Assembly (NCBI RefSeq): GCF_018304765.1
Contig: NZ_CP072642.1
Coordinates: forward strand, 1,641,819 to 1,705,818
Direction of reading: 5' to 3'
DNA from: Chloracidobacterium sp. N
Lineage (GTDB): Bacteria > Acidobacteriota > Blastocatellia > Chloracidobacteriales > Chloracidobacteriaceae
DNA: 64,000 nucleotides
Below, one piece after another: positions 9,394-18,614 of this stretch. How positions within the stretch are numbered: position 1 is the first letter of the stretch; every line of letters begins with the position of its first letter. The position numbers and the translations under genes are program-made. Under the pieces are notes generated by a model that saw only the letters and a program-made list of their open reading frames with translations, had not been told where the DNA came from and ran no database searches.

Positions 9394-10209
9394 ATGTTCG
9401 TGGATTCACACTGTCACGTGGACTTTCACAGCTATGACGACGACCGGGAGGAAGTCCTCAACCGGGCACGCGCTGCCGGCGTCGGGATGATGCTTGAAAT
9501 CTGCGGCGGCGACATTGCCCGTGGCTCGCTTGACATCGGTATGCGCATCGTTGACCGTGAACCCGACATCTACGGCGCGGTCGGGGTGCATCCCCACGAT
9601 GCCGCCGCCTACGGGCCCCCGCTCGAAGCCCGGCTGCTCGATCTGATGACGCACCCGAAAGTCATTGCCTGGGGCGAAATCGGGCTGGATTACTACTATG
9701 ACCGCTCACCACGTGACGTACAGCGGCGCGTCTTTGCCCGCCAGATGACCCTTGCCCGCGAACGCCAGCTTCCCATCATCCTGCACATCCGGGACGCCGA
9801 CGAAGACATGATCGCCATGCTGCGCGACTACTGGACGGAGGTTGAACGGCCCGGCATCTTCCACTGCTTCAGCGGCTCGTGGAAACTCATGGAAGCCGGC
9901 GTCGAACTGGGCTTCCACATTTCCTTTTCGGGCAACGTCACCTTCAGGAAAAACCACGAGTTGCGTGAGATTGCCCGTGCCGTGCCGCGTGAACGTCTGC
10001 TGATTGAAACCGACTGCCCCTTCCTGTCGCCGGAACCCTACCGTGGCAAACGCAATGAGCCGGTGCGCGTCATTGAAGTCGCCCGCCAGTTGGCACAGCT
10101 TCACGAAATGGATGTCGCCGACCTCGGCCGGCTGACGACCATGAACTTCTGCCGCCTTTTCCGGCTTGAAGCCGCCGTGCCCTCGGCGGTAACCACTGCC
10201 AAGGCATGA
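9394..10209 (+). CDS. tatD: TatD-family metal-dependent hydrolase / DNase
   Basis: The 271-residue protein follows the TatD pattern: SHCHVDF at residues 5-11 with metal-binding histidines, GEIGLDYYY in the middle, LHIRDAD, FHCFSGS, and the C-terminal ETDCPFLSPEP. TatD enzymes are TIM-barrel metal-dependent nucleases with 3'-5' exonuclease activity. Length is normal. Residues usually found at GVHPH are conserved. The stop codon is immediately followed, without any gap, by the ATG of the glycosyltransferase gene, which suggests translational coupling of the two genes although no functional relation is obvious. Confidence 0.93.
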   Translation: MFVDSHCHVDFHSYDDDREEVLNRARAAGVGMMLEICGGDIARGSLDIGMRIVDREPDIYGAVGVHPHDAAAYGPPLEARLLDLMTHPKVIAWGEIGLDYYYDRSPRDVQRRVFARQMTLARERQLPIILHIRDADEDMIAMLRDYWTEVERPGIFHCFSGSWKLMEAGVELGFHISFSGNVTFRKNHELREIARAVPRERLLIETDCPFLSPEPYRGKRNEPVRVIEVARQLAQLHEMDVADLGRLTTMNFCRLFRLEAAVPSAVTTAKA

Positions 10210-12117
10210 ATGACCCTGCTGCGTCAAGCCGCCCTTGATCTCGTCATTGTCGGGCTGCTGTTTTCCGGCCTTCGCTTTGGCGGCCGGGTGTGCCGGCGTC
10301 TGCTCCTGCCCGGCACTGTCCACAGCGCCCTTGACGATCTCGCCTTGGGGAGCATCGGCGCGGGCTGGCTGGTCTTTGCGGCCCAGACGTTTGGCGGTTA
10401 CGGGCGGCCGCTGGCACTGCTGTTCCTTGGCCTTGGCGTGCTGGGGCTGCTTGATCGCGCGTGGTGGACAGCCCTTGCCGGGGGCTGGACGCACTGGCGG
10501 CAGATGCCTTGGACGAACCGCGCCGCGCTGGGGGTCATTCTCATCAGCTTCGGCAGCGCCGGCCTTGCCGCTTTGGCTCCGCCCACAGCCAAGGACGCGC
10601 TCGTGTATCACCTTGCCGTCCAGAAAACCTATCTGGCCGCCGGGCGCTTCGTTGAACTTCCCAACAACATCTTTGCCTACTTTCCACAGTTGGTCGAAGG
10701 GCTGTACGCCTGCGGCATGAGCGCCGGGAGTGACCGGACGGCCGCGCTCATCCACACCGGCTTCGGACTGCTGCTGTGCCTTGGTACATACCGGCTGGCC
10801 CGCGCCACGGGGCTGTCGTCCACCGGCGGATGGCTGGCGGCCGCCGTTCTCGCCAGCACCCCCATGGTCTGGCTCGAAGCCGGCTGGCCCTATGTGGATT
10901 TGGCGCTGGCGTTCTACGTCGTACAGGCGCTGCACCGCCTTCTGGACTGGCACGCCACAGGCCGCACTTCGGCGCTGGTGCTGGCCGGCGTGTTTTTTGG
11001 CGGCGCGGCCAGCATCAAATACCTGGCGCTGCCGCTGGCGCTGGCGCTGCTACCGGTACTGCTGGGATGGCTGGCCGTCACCTCTCCGGCACCTTCTCCG
11101 GGCCGCGTCATTCGGACCCTGGCGCTGTTTTTCGGGCCGCTGCTGGTCGTCGCAGCACCCTGGTACGGGCGCAATCTGTGGCTGGTTCACAACCCGGTCT
11201 TCCCGCTGCTCTACACCCTGTTTCCGACGCAGAGCACCGGTTGGGATGCTGACCGCGCCCGCCTGCATCTGCTGTTTCTGCAGGGCTACGGCAGCGCCAC
11301 GAAAGACTGGCTCGACTATCTCACCCTTCCCTGGCGGGTGTGCTGGCTGGCCCGCACTGACGACATCCGGCACTACGACGGCGAAGTTGGTGCGGTTTAT
11401 TTCCTGTTCGTTCCGGCGCTGGCGCTGTGGCGGTGGATGGACAGCCGCCTGCGGGGACTGACCGCCTTTGCTGGCCTGTTTTTCGGGCTGTGGGCGCTGT
11501 CGTCGCAGCAGGTACGCTTTCTGCTCCCCGTCCTGCCGCCGGTGGCGGTGGTGAGCGTCTGGTTTGCCGCCGACTGGCTTGGCATCAACCGGAGGTTGCG
11601 CCGGATCGGTCTCGTCTGCCTGGGACTGTTCATCACGGCCAATGTCCTGCGCACCGCTGATCTGGCCGTTGAAGGACAGGCCGTGGCGGCGGGGCTGGGC
11701 CTTGTTCCGGCCGGGGATTACCTTCGGTCGAAGCTGCCCGAATACGGACTGTTCCGCTTTCTTGCCGAACATACCGAACCGCAGGCGCGCATCTGGCTGG
11801 TCACGACGGGCGCCCGGACGTACTACCTCGAACGCCCGTTTCTGACCGATTACGCTTTTGAGGACTACACCCTGGCGCGCCTTGTCTGGGGCGCCCGCAC
11901 GGCGGACGAGCTGGCCGCAGCCGTGGCCCGGCTCGATGTGGACTGGCTGCTCATCGCGCCCGGCATCGTACTCGATCCCAAGACAACGCCGTTTGAAAAC
12001 GAAGCGGAACGGGCACGATTTGTGGCGTACCTGCGGAGGTACGCCACACTCGTCCGGCAGGATGGGCAACTGGCCCTGTTCTGGTTGGAAGGGGCAGGCG
12101 CGGAACCTGCCCGTTAG
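10210..12117 (+). CDS. GT-C type membrane glycosyltransferase (GT39/ArnT-like)
   Basis: A 635-residue integral membrane protein with about eleven hydrophobic segments and a short soluble C-terminal part. The first large loop contains APPTAKDALVYHL, the acidic-residue motif that GT-C enzymes use near the catalytic site, followed by a FAYFPQLVEGLYA segment typical of this family. Such enzymes move sugars or mannose from polyprenyl-phosphate donors to lipids or proteins at the outer face of the membrane. Donor and acceptor cannot be inferred. It begins directly after the tatD stop codon. Confidence 0.8.
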   Translation: MTLLRQAALDLVIVGLLFSGLRFGGRVCRRLLLPGTVHSALDDLALGSIGAGWLVFAAQTFGGYGRPLALLFLGLGVLGLLDRAWWTALAGGWTHWRQMPWTNRAALGVILISFGSAGLAALAPPTAKDALVYHLAVQKTYLAAGRFVELPNNIFAYFPQLVEGLYACGMSAGSDRTAALIHTGFGLLLCLGTYRLARATGLSSTGGWLAAAVLASTPMVWLEAGWPYVDLALAFYVVQALHRLLDWHATGRTSALVLAGVFFGGAASIKYLALPLALALLPVLLGWLAVTSPAPSPGRVIRTLALFFGPLLVVAAPWYGRNLWLVHNPVFPLLYTLFPTQSTGWDADRARLHLLFLQGYGSATKDWLDYLTLPWRVCWLARTDDIRHYDGEVGAVYFLFVPALALWRWMDSRLRGLTAFAGLFFGLWALSSQQVRFLLPVLPPVAVVSVWFAADWLGINRRLRRIGLVCLGLFITANVLRTADLAVEGQAVAAGLGLVPAGDYLRSKLPEYGLFRFLAEHTEPQARIWLVTTGARTYYLERPFLTDYAFEDYTLARLVWGARTADELAAAVARLDVDWLLIAPGIVLDPKTTPFENEAERARFVAYLRRYATLVRQDGQLALFWLEGAGAEPAR

Positions 12118-12137
12118 CGATTGGGTGGCCGTGACCT

Positions 12138-12881
12138 TCAGGCGGCTCTGGCCCCCGTCAGGATTTCCTGCATCCGGGCGCGGGCCTTGTGCAGTTGCGA
12201 CTTCGATGTGCCGGCGCTGATGCCGAGCAGGCCGCCGATTTCCTCGTGTTCATAACCGTTCAGGTCGTGCAGGATGAGCACGGTACGATACCCACGGGGC
12301 AGCTTTTTGACGGCGGACAGCAGCGCCAGTTTGTCCACGAATGGCGTTTGCGATTGCCGGATCGTGACCGGCGTGACTTCTTCCGGCATATCGCCTTCTT
12401 CGGTCACGCTCTCCATCCGGTTGGACTTTTTACGGAAGTGCATCAGCACCTGATTGACGGCAATCCGGTGCAGCCAGGTGGTGAACGCCGCTTCGCCACG
12501 GAAGCTGTCCAGCTTGCGGAGCACCTGTACAAACACCTCCTGGGTCAGGTCTTCCGCATCATCCGGGTTGCCGGTCATGCGCAGGCAGATGGCATAGACC
12601 CGCCGGTAATGCTGGCGATAGAGGGTGTCAAAGGTTTCGGCTGCCGCCGGCGAGGGCGGCTCCGGTTCCGTCGTGGACTCCGGGGTGACATCTTCTTCCA
12701 GTTCTGCAACTTCATCCAAACCGGGAACGCCCGGTTCGAGACCAAATTCGCGTCCCAGCAGATGGTTTTCAGATATATCGCCAAGTGAACTGTCGGCAAA
12801 GTCAGATGAGGGAGGAAACGTGGCAGGCGAGGGGGTAAAGGCAACTGACAATAAGGTGTCTTCAGTCGTCAAACGGCACAT
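12138..12881 (-). CDS. ECF-type RNA polymerase sigma factor with acidic N-terminal extension
   Basis: The 247-residue protein contains sigma region 2 (about residues 87-155: YRQHYRRVYAICLRM, DAEDLTQEVFVQVLRKL, FTTWLHRIAVN) and region 4 (about 190-245: LPRGYRTVLILHDLNGY and the helix-turn-helix ISAGTSKSQLHKAR). Typical ECF sigmas are about 180-200 residues. This one carries an extra acidic, Pro/Ser/Glu-rich N-terminus of some 80 residues. The ATG at 12881 is preceded by AGGAGG at correct spacing, whereas an upstream start at 12947 has no such site. No anti-sigma factor gene is adjacent. It probably directs an envelope or stress regulon, but the target promoters are unknown. Confidence 0.88.
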   Translation of the reverse strand: MCRLTTEDTLLSVAFTPSPATFPPSSDFADSSLGDISENHLLGREFGLEPGVPGLDEVAELEEDVTPESTTEPEPPSPAAAETFDTLYRQHYRRVYAICLRMTGNPDDAEDLTQEVFVQVLRKLDSFRGEAAFTTWLHRIAVNQVLMHFRKKSNRMESVTEEGDMPEEVTPVTIRQSQTPFVDKLALLSAVKKLPRGYRTVLILHDLNGYEHEEIGGLLGISAGTSKSQLHKARARMQEILTGARAA

Positions 12882-13016
12882 GATGGAAAGCCTCCTAATC
12901 GTGAACTGGCAATCACTGGCTTTATGTAAAAACAAATCACGTGCCAAAGTTCCCGGAAGGCCGGGCAGAAAACGACAACCTCTTTGCTTTCAACCACCTG
13001 GCAGGCAACAAAGAAC

Positions 13017-13058
13017 CGCCGGCCGACCGTGGTCAGAAAACAACCACGGCCGGCCGGC
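13017..13058 (-). terminator. Stable hairpin downstream of the M14 peptidase gene
   Basis: A stem of about 15 base pairs with one bulge (CCGGCCG-CCGTGGT pairing with ACCACGGCCGGCCGG) encloses an A-rich loop. On the minus strand it follows the peptidase stop at 13094 by some 35 bases and is followed by a loosely T-rich stretch, so it is a probable intrinsic terminator. Confidence 0.55.
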
Positions 13059-13093
13059 TCATTCGGGCGCACGATTTGGTGCAGTGGCAGCCC

Positions 13094-15967
13094 CTAGCGC
13101 AAACCGGTGCTGAACGTAATCGTCGGGCCGAAGATCAAGCCGTTGAGAAACAGGCGGCGCTGGGCATGCCAGATGCCCCGGTAGTGGGGGTCGTCGGCAA
13201 ACAGAATGACGTGCCCGGCGCCAATCTGCTCCTCGATGACGGGCGCCGTCTGACGGACAAACCGCTCCGTATTTCCCTCCCAGACGAAGCCGGACAGTGG
13301 CTTGGGATTTTCGATGGTCAGCACGTTGGTGCCGGTTTTTGAGGGACGGAAGAAACGCTGGGTCAGCAACACGGGAAGCTCCGCCTGCTCATGGCTGAAG
13401 GTCAGAAAATGCTCCCGATTGACCACCGCCCGAAAAATGGCTCCCGGCAGCGGCAACGGTTCCTTGCCCAATCCGGCATCGGGGGAGGTCGCCGCATCAG
13501 CCGTTGGCTCAACGGTTTTCTGGCTCTCCCTGGCGGTTGTTTTTTTGCGCCCCTGCTCCCGATAGCGTGCTGGTGTGCTGCCGGTTTCCGGTGCTCCGGC
13601 AGCTTCATCCGACGCCGCGCCGGGCTTGTCAGCCGGTGCTGACGCCGGGCCGTCTTTTTCGGCGTCGCCTTCTTCTCCAACCAGCCGCGCGCCCGTCAGG
13701 TCAACGTCCTTGTGGGCGGCAAAGGCGGCAGCGCCCCCAAAGCAAATCAGCGTTCCGCCTTCGCGGCACCAGAGCTTGAGCCGCTCGATACCCTCCTTGC
13801 CAAAGGCCCGCCGGTACGCCCCCGGTGAGCCATCCGGCAGAATGAGTACATTGAATTCACTGAGGCGCAAATCCAGAAAGGTCTCGACGGTGATGGGCGT
13901 AAATTCCGTCCCGATGTCCCTGGACAGCATAAACCACAGCGCCCCGTATGAAGTCTGGCTGACGCCTTCCTGGGCAATGACGGCAATGCGTGGCGGACGC
14001 AACGTGTAAACGCCTTCGGAGCCGACACCCGTAATGCCGGTGTCGGTGTAGGCGGAGTTGATGGCCTGCACCTCAACCCCGCATTCACCGGCCAGCAGGG
14101 ACAGGCGGGTGTGGAGGGTTTCAGGGTTGCGCTCGGTGCGCAGGATGAAACTCCCACGCGGATAGGTGCGCTCTCCGGCCCGCAGGGGGCGAACCGCCGT
14201 CGCCAGCCGGTAGCCTTCCTGAAGCAGGCGCAGCGCCAGTCTGGCCTCGGCATCCGACGTGTAGCCAAAGACATACGCCGTTTTGGCCGGGGGCGGAAGC
14301 GGCGGTGCCGGTGGCACGACCGAGGTGACCGGTGTGGTTTGGACCGTCGGCCGGCTCCCCGCCCAGTATGCCGGCACGTCCAGCGCCAGCGGCAGTGACC
14401 AGGCCGTGATGTCGTAAAACTCGGTTTCTTCCTTGGGGGCGTTGGGTCCGCGTTTGGTATTGCGCCGCGCCTTTTCAAGCTGCCGCTCGATGAAGGCCTG
14501 GTCCTGCCGGGTGTCCGGTTCCAGCAGCGCCCGGGCCATGCGTCCCCGTGGCTGATCGAACGTGACCATCAGTGTGCCGGCCGGAAACTCCCGCGTCGGC
14601 TGGACGCCGCCGAAGTAGTCGTGGACGGCTTTGAGGGTGAAGGGAGCTTTGGCCATCTGAATCTCCACGCCCTGGTGGAGCAGGGCCTCCACGAGCCGCT
14701 GGCGACGCCCCGCGTCCCCTTCCGGTGGGAACACCACACACTGCAGGGGGCCCTGCCGCCCTTCGGTGATGGAGCGGACGAAAAACGCCCGGTAGTCCCG
14801 CAGCCGTTCCACGCGGTGCGCCGCCGCCGTTTGCAGTGTCGCCAGCGAGGCCGTGAAGTGCCGGGCGATGCCGTCCCGCAGCGTGAGAATACTTTCGTCG
14901 TCCCGCCGCCAGTTGAGTCCTTTCCAACCGCCGCCGTCGGTCTCATACGTCATGCCGGTCGCGCCGTTGAGCGATGACCAGCTATCCCAGTAGCCCGGAT
15001 AAAACAGATCGAACACATCCCGGACGTAATACTGCCACCCGTGACGATCAAAGGCGGCCGCGTTGCCGCGCCCGAAAACCTCCAGCCACTTGTCCGACTG
15101 CCCACGGTCAAGATTCGGATTGATGGGCAAAGCCGCCGGCGGGAAGAAATAGTTGACCGTCTGCCCGTGGTGGTCGGCGCAGACCTGCGGATGCCATTCC
15201 AGAAAGGACTGCATGGCCGACTGCGATTCCACCTGCGAGGCCATGACCAAATCCCGGTTGAGATCAAACAGGTAGTGGTTCAGCCGCCCGTAGATGCTCC
15301 ACGGCTCACGGTGCTCGATGGCAAAGGGTTCAGGACGACCAATGCCGACGGCGTTGTACCAGGTGACGAACCGCTCGTGGCCATCCGGGTTTTGACACGG
15401 ATTGATGACCACCACGGTCTGGTCGAGCAGCTCGGTAATCGTCGGATGCTGGCTGGCCACGAGCGTGTAGAGCACTTCGAGCATAGCCTCGAAGGCCGCC
15501 GACTCATTGCCGTGAATGCTGTAGGCCAGCCAGACGATGATCGGCAGGTTTTGGATGAGCGGCTCGGCCGCCTCGTCCGAAAGCTGGCGGGGGTCGGCCA
15601 ACCGGGACGCGTCGGCCTTGATGGCTTCCAACCGGGCCAGATTTTTCGGGGCGCTGATGACCAGCGTGTAGAGCATCCGGTGTTCCTCCGTGCGTCCGCG
15701 CTCGAAGACACGCAGGCGGTCGGACCTGGCGGCATAGTCGCGGAGGACACGCTCAAAGCCAGCATAGTTGGTGTGAAAGCTGCCAATTTCGTAACCCAGC
15801 GTCGTCCAGGGAGAAACGAAATCCGGGGCGTAAGGCGCAAACTGCCGGAAATCGAAAGCGACGGTGGCTGTCGTGGGCGGCGACGGAAACTGGGCAAAGG
15901 AAGGGGGCAGCGGCATCAGCAGAAACAGGCAAAGCAGCGCAGTGAAGGAAGCTTTCAAAATTTTCAT
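13094..15967 (-). CDS. Secreted M14-family zinc carboxypeptidase with C-terminal extension
   Basis: A 957-residue exported protein: signal peptide at residues 1-25 (cleavage after FAQ), then an M14 peptidase domain. The zinc site HxxE is visible as SIHGNES (His152, Glu155), with NPDGHERF and CADHHGQ supplying the usual substrate and third zinc positions. The second half (about residues 400-900) shows a glutamine-amidotransferase-like region with VLILPDGSPG and long Pro/Ala/Glu-rich inserts. Large M14 proteins of this plan are frequent in Acidobacteriota and probably trim periplasmic or extracellular peptides. The gene follows bamD by 93 bases on the same strand. Confidence 0.88.
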   Translation of the reverse strand: MKILKASFTALLCLFLLMPLPPSFAQFPSPPTTATVAFDFRQFAPYAPDFVSPWTTLGYEIGSFHTNYAGFERVLRDYAARSDRLRVFERGRTEEHRMLYTLVISAPKNLARLEAIKADASRLADPRQLSDEAAEPLIQNLPIIVWLAYSIHGNESAAFEAMLEVLYTLVASQHPTITELLDQTVVVINPCQNPDGHERFVTWYNAVGIGRPEPFAIEHREPWSIYGRLNHYLFDLNRDLVMASQVESQSAMQSFLEWHPQVCADHHGQTVNYFFPPAALPINPNLDRGQSDKWLEVFGRGNAAAFDRHGWQYYVRDVFDLFYPGYWDSWSSLNGATGMTYETDGGGWKGLNWRRDDESILTLRDGIARHFTASLATLQTAAAHRVERLRDYRAFFVRSITEGRQGPLQCVVFPPEGDAGRRQRLVEALLHQGVEIQMAKAPFTLKAVHDYFGGVQPTREFPAGTLMVTFDQPRGRMARALLEPDTRQDQAFIERQLEKARRNTKRGPNAPKEETEFYDITAWSLPLALDVPAYWAGSRPTVQTTPVTSVVPPAPPLPPPAKTAYVFGYTSDAEARLALRLLQEGYRLATAVRPLRAGERTYPRGSFILRTERNPETLHTRLSLLAGECGVEVQAINSAYTDTGITGVGSEGVYTLRPPRIAVIAQEGVSQTSYGALWFMLSRDIGTEFTPITVETFLDLRLSEFNVLILPDGSPGAYRRAFGKEGIERLKLWCREGGTLICFGGAAAFAAHKDVDLTGARLVGEEGDAEKDGPASAPADKPGAASDEAAGAPETGSTPARYREQGRKKTTARESQKTVEPTADAATSPDAGLGKEPLPLPGAIFRAVVNREHFLTFSHEQAELPVLLTQRFFRPSKTGTNVLTIENPKPLSGFVWEGNTERFVRQTAPVIEEQIGAGHVILFADDPHYRGIWHAQRRLFLNGLIFGPTITFSTGLR

Positions 15968-16060
15968 GGACGTGGCGCAGGCCGGGCACCGCCCAAGGCA
16001 GCGCGATGGAAGCGCCGGCCCTGACGCATGCCGGGAGAAAAGATGAAAATACGCGCAAAG

Positions 16061-17248
16061 CTAGCGGGGCGGCTGGGCTTTCGACTTCTTGCTTTTCTTT
16101 GGCTCGACAACTTTGGGCGTCGGTTCGTCCGCCCGCTTGGGCGTCGGCTCGGACTCGGTAGCCGTTGGGCGCGCGGCCTCGGTTTGCCCGTTCGTGGCGC
16201 GCTGCCCGTAGGTCTGGATTTGCTTGCCCTGTCCGGTGATGGTGGATTCGGGGGTGATGACATCCGTCCGCACACCCAGGCTCACCAGCAACTCCTCGAC
16301 TTCAGGATCAATGGTGTCGTCTTTCTTGAGGATGATGCCTTCCTTTGTCACGCTGGCGCTGGGGCCGAAAATTTCCTCGAACTTGCGTTTGATGAAGCTT
16401 TTGCGCACCACCTGCTTGACTTCGGCACCCTCGGCGGGAGCTGGCACTTCCACGCCAAACCGTTCGAGATATTCCGCCGCCTTGTCGCGCCACTCACTGT
16501 TGGGATACTCCCGCACGATTCGGGCAAAGGACTTGGCCGCTTCGGGCGTATCCTCCAGTTGGGTCAGGGAGACGCCATGCAGAAACAGCGTCTCGTCCAT
16601 GTAGGTGAAGTCAGGATAGTTCCGAATGATGCTCTCGCAGCGTCCCTTGACGGCGACGTACTTCTGTTGCTTGAAGTACAGGCGCGCCACGCCCAGGCTG
16701 TGCATGCCAAGCTGCTCGCGGGTGAACTTCAGGTATTCCTGCACCTGGGGCTGGAGCTTCGACTGCGGATACTCCCGGACCAGCCGCAGCAACTCCCGCT
16801 CTGCCCGCCGTGCTTCCGTGTTGTCGAGATTGGCCGGGCCAATCTGCCGGACGTGAATCTGGGCGATCTTGAGCAGGACATCATCCGCCAGCGGATGCTG
16901 GGGAAAAAACTGCAACCACTCGCGGTATTCCACATCGGCCTGCGCCAGACTGGAAGCGCCACCTTCCCGGTAAAACGAGTCGGCAATCAGAAGCTTGGCG
17001 AGCGGAAGCAGCGGGCTGCCGTCGTAGCTTCCAATCAGGGTGCTCAGCAGCAGGCGGCCTTCCTCGTAGCGCCGCTTGCGCATGGCGCGCAGCCCTTCGG
17101 CATACAGCTCCCGGTCGCGCCCCTCACGAACTTCCTCAGTCGTGACCTTTTTCTTGGGGCTTCCACAGGCCAGGGAAGCCGCCAGGCAGGCGGTCAGGGC
17201 CAGCAGCGCCCAACTCCGCTTCAGCGTCGGCTCAAACCATTTTGACAT
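16061..17248 (-). CDS. bamD: BamD-like outer-membrane assembly lipoprotein (TPR)
   Basis: The 395-residue protein starts with a lipoprotein signal ending in LTAC (Cys21; a second Cys at 28 could also serve). Five or so TPR-like helical pairs follow (ADVEYREWLQFFPQHPLADD, AKSFARIVREYPNSEW), the arrangement of BamD/YfiO, which helps the BAM complex insert beta-barrel proteins. BamD of E. coli is about 245 residues; this one has an extra C-terminal stretch rich in Lys, Pro and Thr. The ATG at 17248 was chosen over a GTG at 17281 because it places the lipobox correctly. It is 60 bases downstream of rpe and probably in its operon. Confidence 0.85.
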   Translation of the reverse strand: MSKWFEPTLKRSWALLALTACLAASLACGSPKKKVTTEEVREGRDRELYAEGLRAMRKRRYEEGRLLLSTLIGSYDGSPLLPLAKLLIADSFYREGGASSLAQADVEYREWLQFFPQHPLADDVLLKIAQIHVRQIGPANLDNTEARRAERELLRLVREYPQSKLQPQVQEYLKFTREQLGMHSLGVARLYFKQQKYVAVKGRCESIIRNYPDFTYMDETLFLHGVSLTQLEDTPEAAKSFARIVREYPNSEWRDKAAEYLERFGVEVPAPAEGAEVKQVVRKSFIKRKFEEIFGPSASVTKEGIILKKDDTIDPEVEELLVSLGVRTDVITPESTITGQGKQIQTYGQRATNGQTEAARPTATESEPTPKRADEPTPKVVEPKKSKKSKAQPPR

Positions 17249-17308
17249 CAACAACTTCCAAGCCCTCCACCAGAGAAGCACGGGAGACAGCCCCCGGCTT
17301 CGATGACT

Positions 17309-18028
17309 TCATACAGCCGCCGGCACGGCCTCGCCGGACTCACCATCGGGCGACGCGACACCCAGCGCCGCCGCCCGGAGTTGCCTGACGGCCAGCCCCG
17401 GATCAGGCGCGCCGAACACGGCCGAACCGGCGACGATCCACTGCGCGCCGCGCTCCACAAGTGCGCGTACGTTGTGCTGACCAATGCCGCCATCCACCTC
17501 AATGGCCACGTCCAGACCACGTTCGTCAATCATCCGGCGCAGGCGGGCCACCTTGGGCAGACAGGCTTCGATGAAACGTTGCCCGCCAAAGCCCGGATTG
17601 ACCGTCATCACCAGTACGAAATCCACAAAGGGCAGCACCTCTTCCAGCAGGACCAGCGACGTTCCGGGATTGAGCACCACTCCAGGCCGCGCTCCCAGTG
17701 ACCGGATGGCTTCAAGGGTGCGATGAAGGTGATGAACGACCTCCACATGGACGGAAATGCTGTCGGCGCCGGCATCCCGAAAGTCCTTCAGGAAGGCATC
17801 CGGGTTGGTCATCATCAGGTGCACGTCGAGCGGCAGGCGCGTCACCCGGCGCAGCGCCGCCACCACGGGCGGCCCAATCGTCAGGTTGGGGACATAGTGC
17901 CCATCCATGACATCCACGTGCAGCAGGTCCGCGCCGGCCGCTTCCACCCGCTGGATTTCTTCCGCAAGGCGCGCAAAGTCGGCCGATAGAATCGAAGGCG
18001 CTATTTTGACTTCAGTCTGACCTGTCAT
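17309..18028 (-). CDS. rpe: Ribulose-phosphate 3-epimerase
   Basis: This cytoplasmic TIM-barrel enzyme interconverts ribulose 5-phosphate and xylulose 5-phosphate in the pentose phosphate and Calvin pathways. All signatures are present in 239 residues: APSILSADF at 10-18, LHVDVMDGHYVPN, VHLMM, NPGFGGQ and the phosphate-binding EVDGGI. Metal-binding His and Asp residues are conserved. The C-terminal 20 residues are Ala/Gly-rich and not conserved in the family. It lies between the PASTA gene and bamD, on the same strand with short gaps. Confidence 0.95.
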   Translation of the reverse strand: MTGQTEVKIAPSILSADFARLAEEIQRVEAAGADLLHVDVMDGHYVPNLTIGPPVVAALRRVTRLPLDVHLMMTNPDAFLKDFRDAGADSISVHVEVVHHLHRTLEAIRSLGARPGVVLNPGTSLVLLEEVLPFVDFVLVMTVNPGFGGQRFIEACLPKVARLRRMIDERGLDVAIEVDGGIGQHNVRALVERGAQWIVAGSAVFGAPDPGLAVRQLRAAALGVASPDGESGEAVPAAV

Positions 18029-18085
18029 TTCCCACCAAACCGTTCATTTTAGTGGCCGCACGGGCGAAAAACGCGCCGAGGTCAC

Positions 18086-18433
18086 TCACTGGGGGCGACT
18101 GACATTGATCTTCACCGGAAAGGGACGGCGGACGACACTGCCCGCCTTCGGGTTTTGGCGCACGACCGTGCCCACCGGCTCCGGCGCGTTCGGCACTTCA
18201 ATGATCACGACGCGCAATCCCTGCTTTTCCAGTATCTCACGGGCTTCAGGTTCGGTTTTTCCGACCACGTTCGGAACCGTCACCCGCTCCCCACGTGTCA
18301 CGTAGCACGTGGCAATGCTGCCGGTAATGAAAGCCACAACGAGCAGAGACACAAACATCACCCGCCATACAAGGCGCTTCAGCCAGGACCCAATCGTGCG
18401 CTGCGGCTGGCTACTGCTGACTACGCTCGCCAT
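18086..18433 (-). CDS. Membrane-anchored single-PASTA-domain protein
   Basis: The chosen start at 18433 gives 115 residues: a basic N-terminus, one membrane helix at about 25-45 (VMFVSLLVVAFITGSIA), then one PASTA domain at about 53-115 with VPNVVGKTEPEAREILEKQG and a VVRQNPKAG turn. PASTA domains bind muropeptides or peptidoglycan, usually attached to Ser/Thr kinases or penicillin-binding proteins. No kinase or transpeptidase is fused here. The orientation puts the PASTA domain in the periplasm. A longer frame back to 18616 would overlap the divergent exporter gene and is not preferred. Confidence 0.8.
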   Translation of the reverse strand: MASVVSSSQPQRTIGSWLKRLVWRVMFVSLLVVAFITGSIATCYVTRGERVTVPNVVGKTEPEAREILEKQGLRVVIIEVPNAPEPVGTVVRQNPKAGSVVRRPFPVKINVSRPQ

Positions 18434-18614
18434 GGGGCGCGACTCTATCACCCACGCCAGAACAGCGGCAACCGATTCGTTGGCCCCACCTTGCCAGGTT
18501 GAAACGCCAGTGTGACCCGGAGGTACATCACCCACTCCCGATTGCCTGGCGGGCACGACTTCCCGGCTGCACAGGCGATGGACAGCGCGGTGATTTGCTC
18601 TAAAGTTGTCCGCC

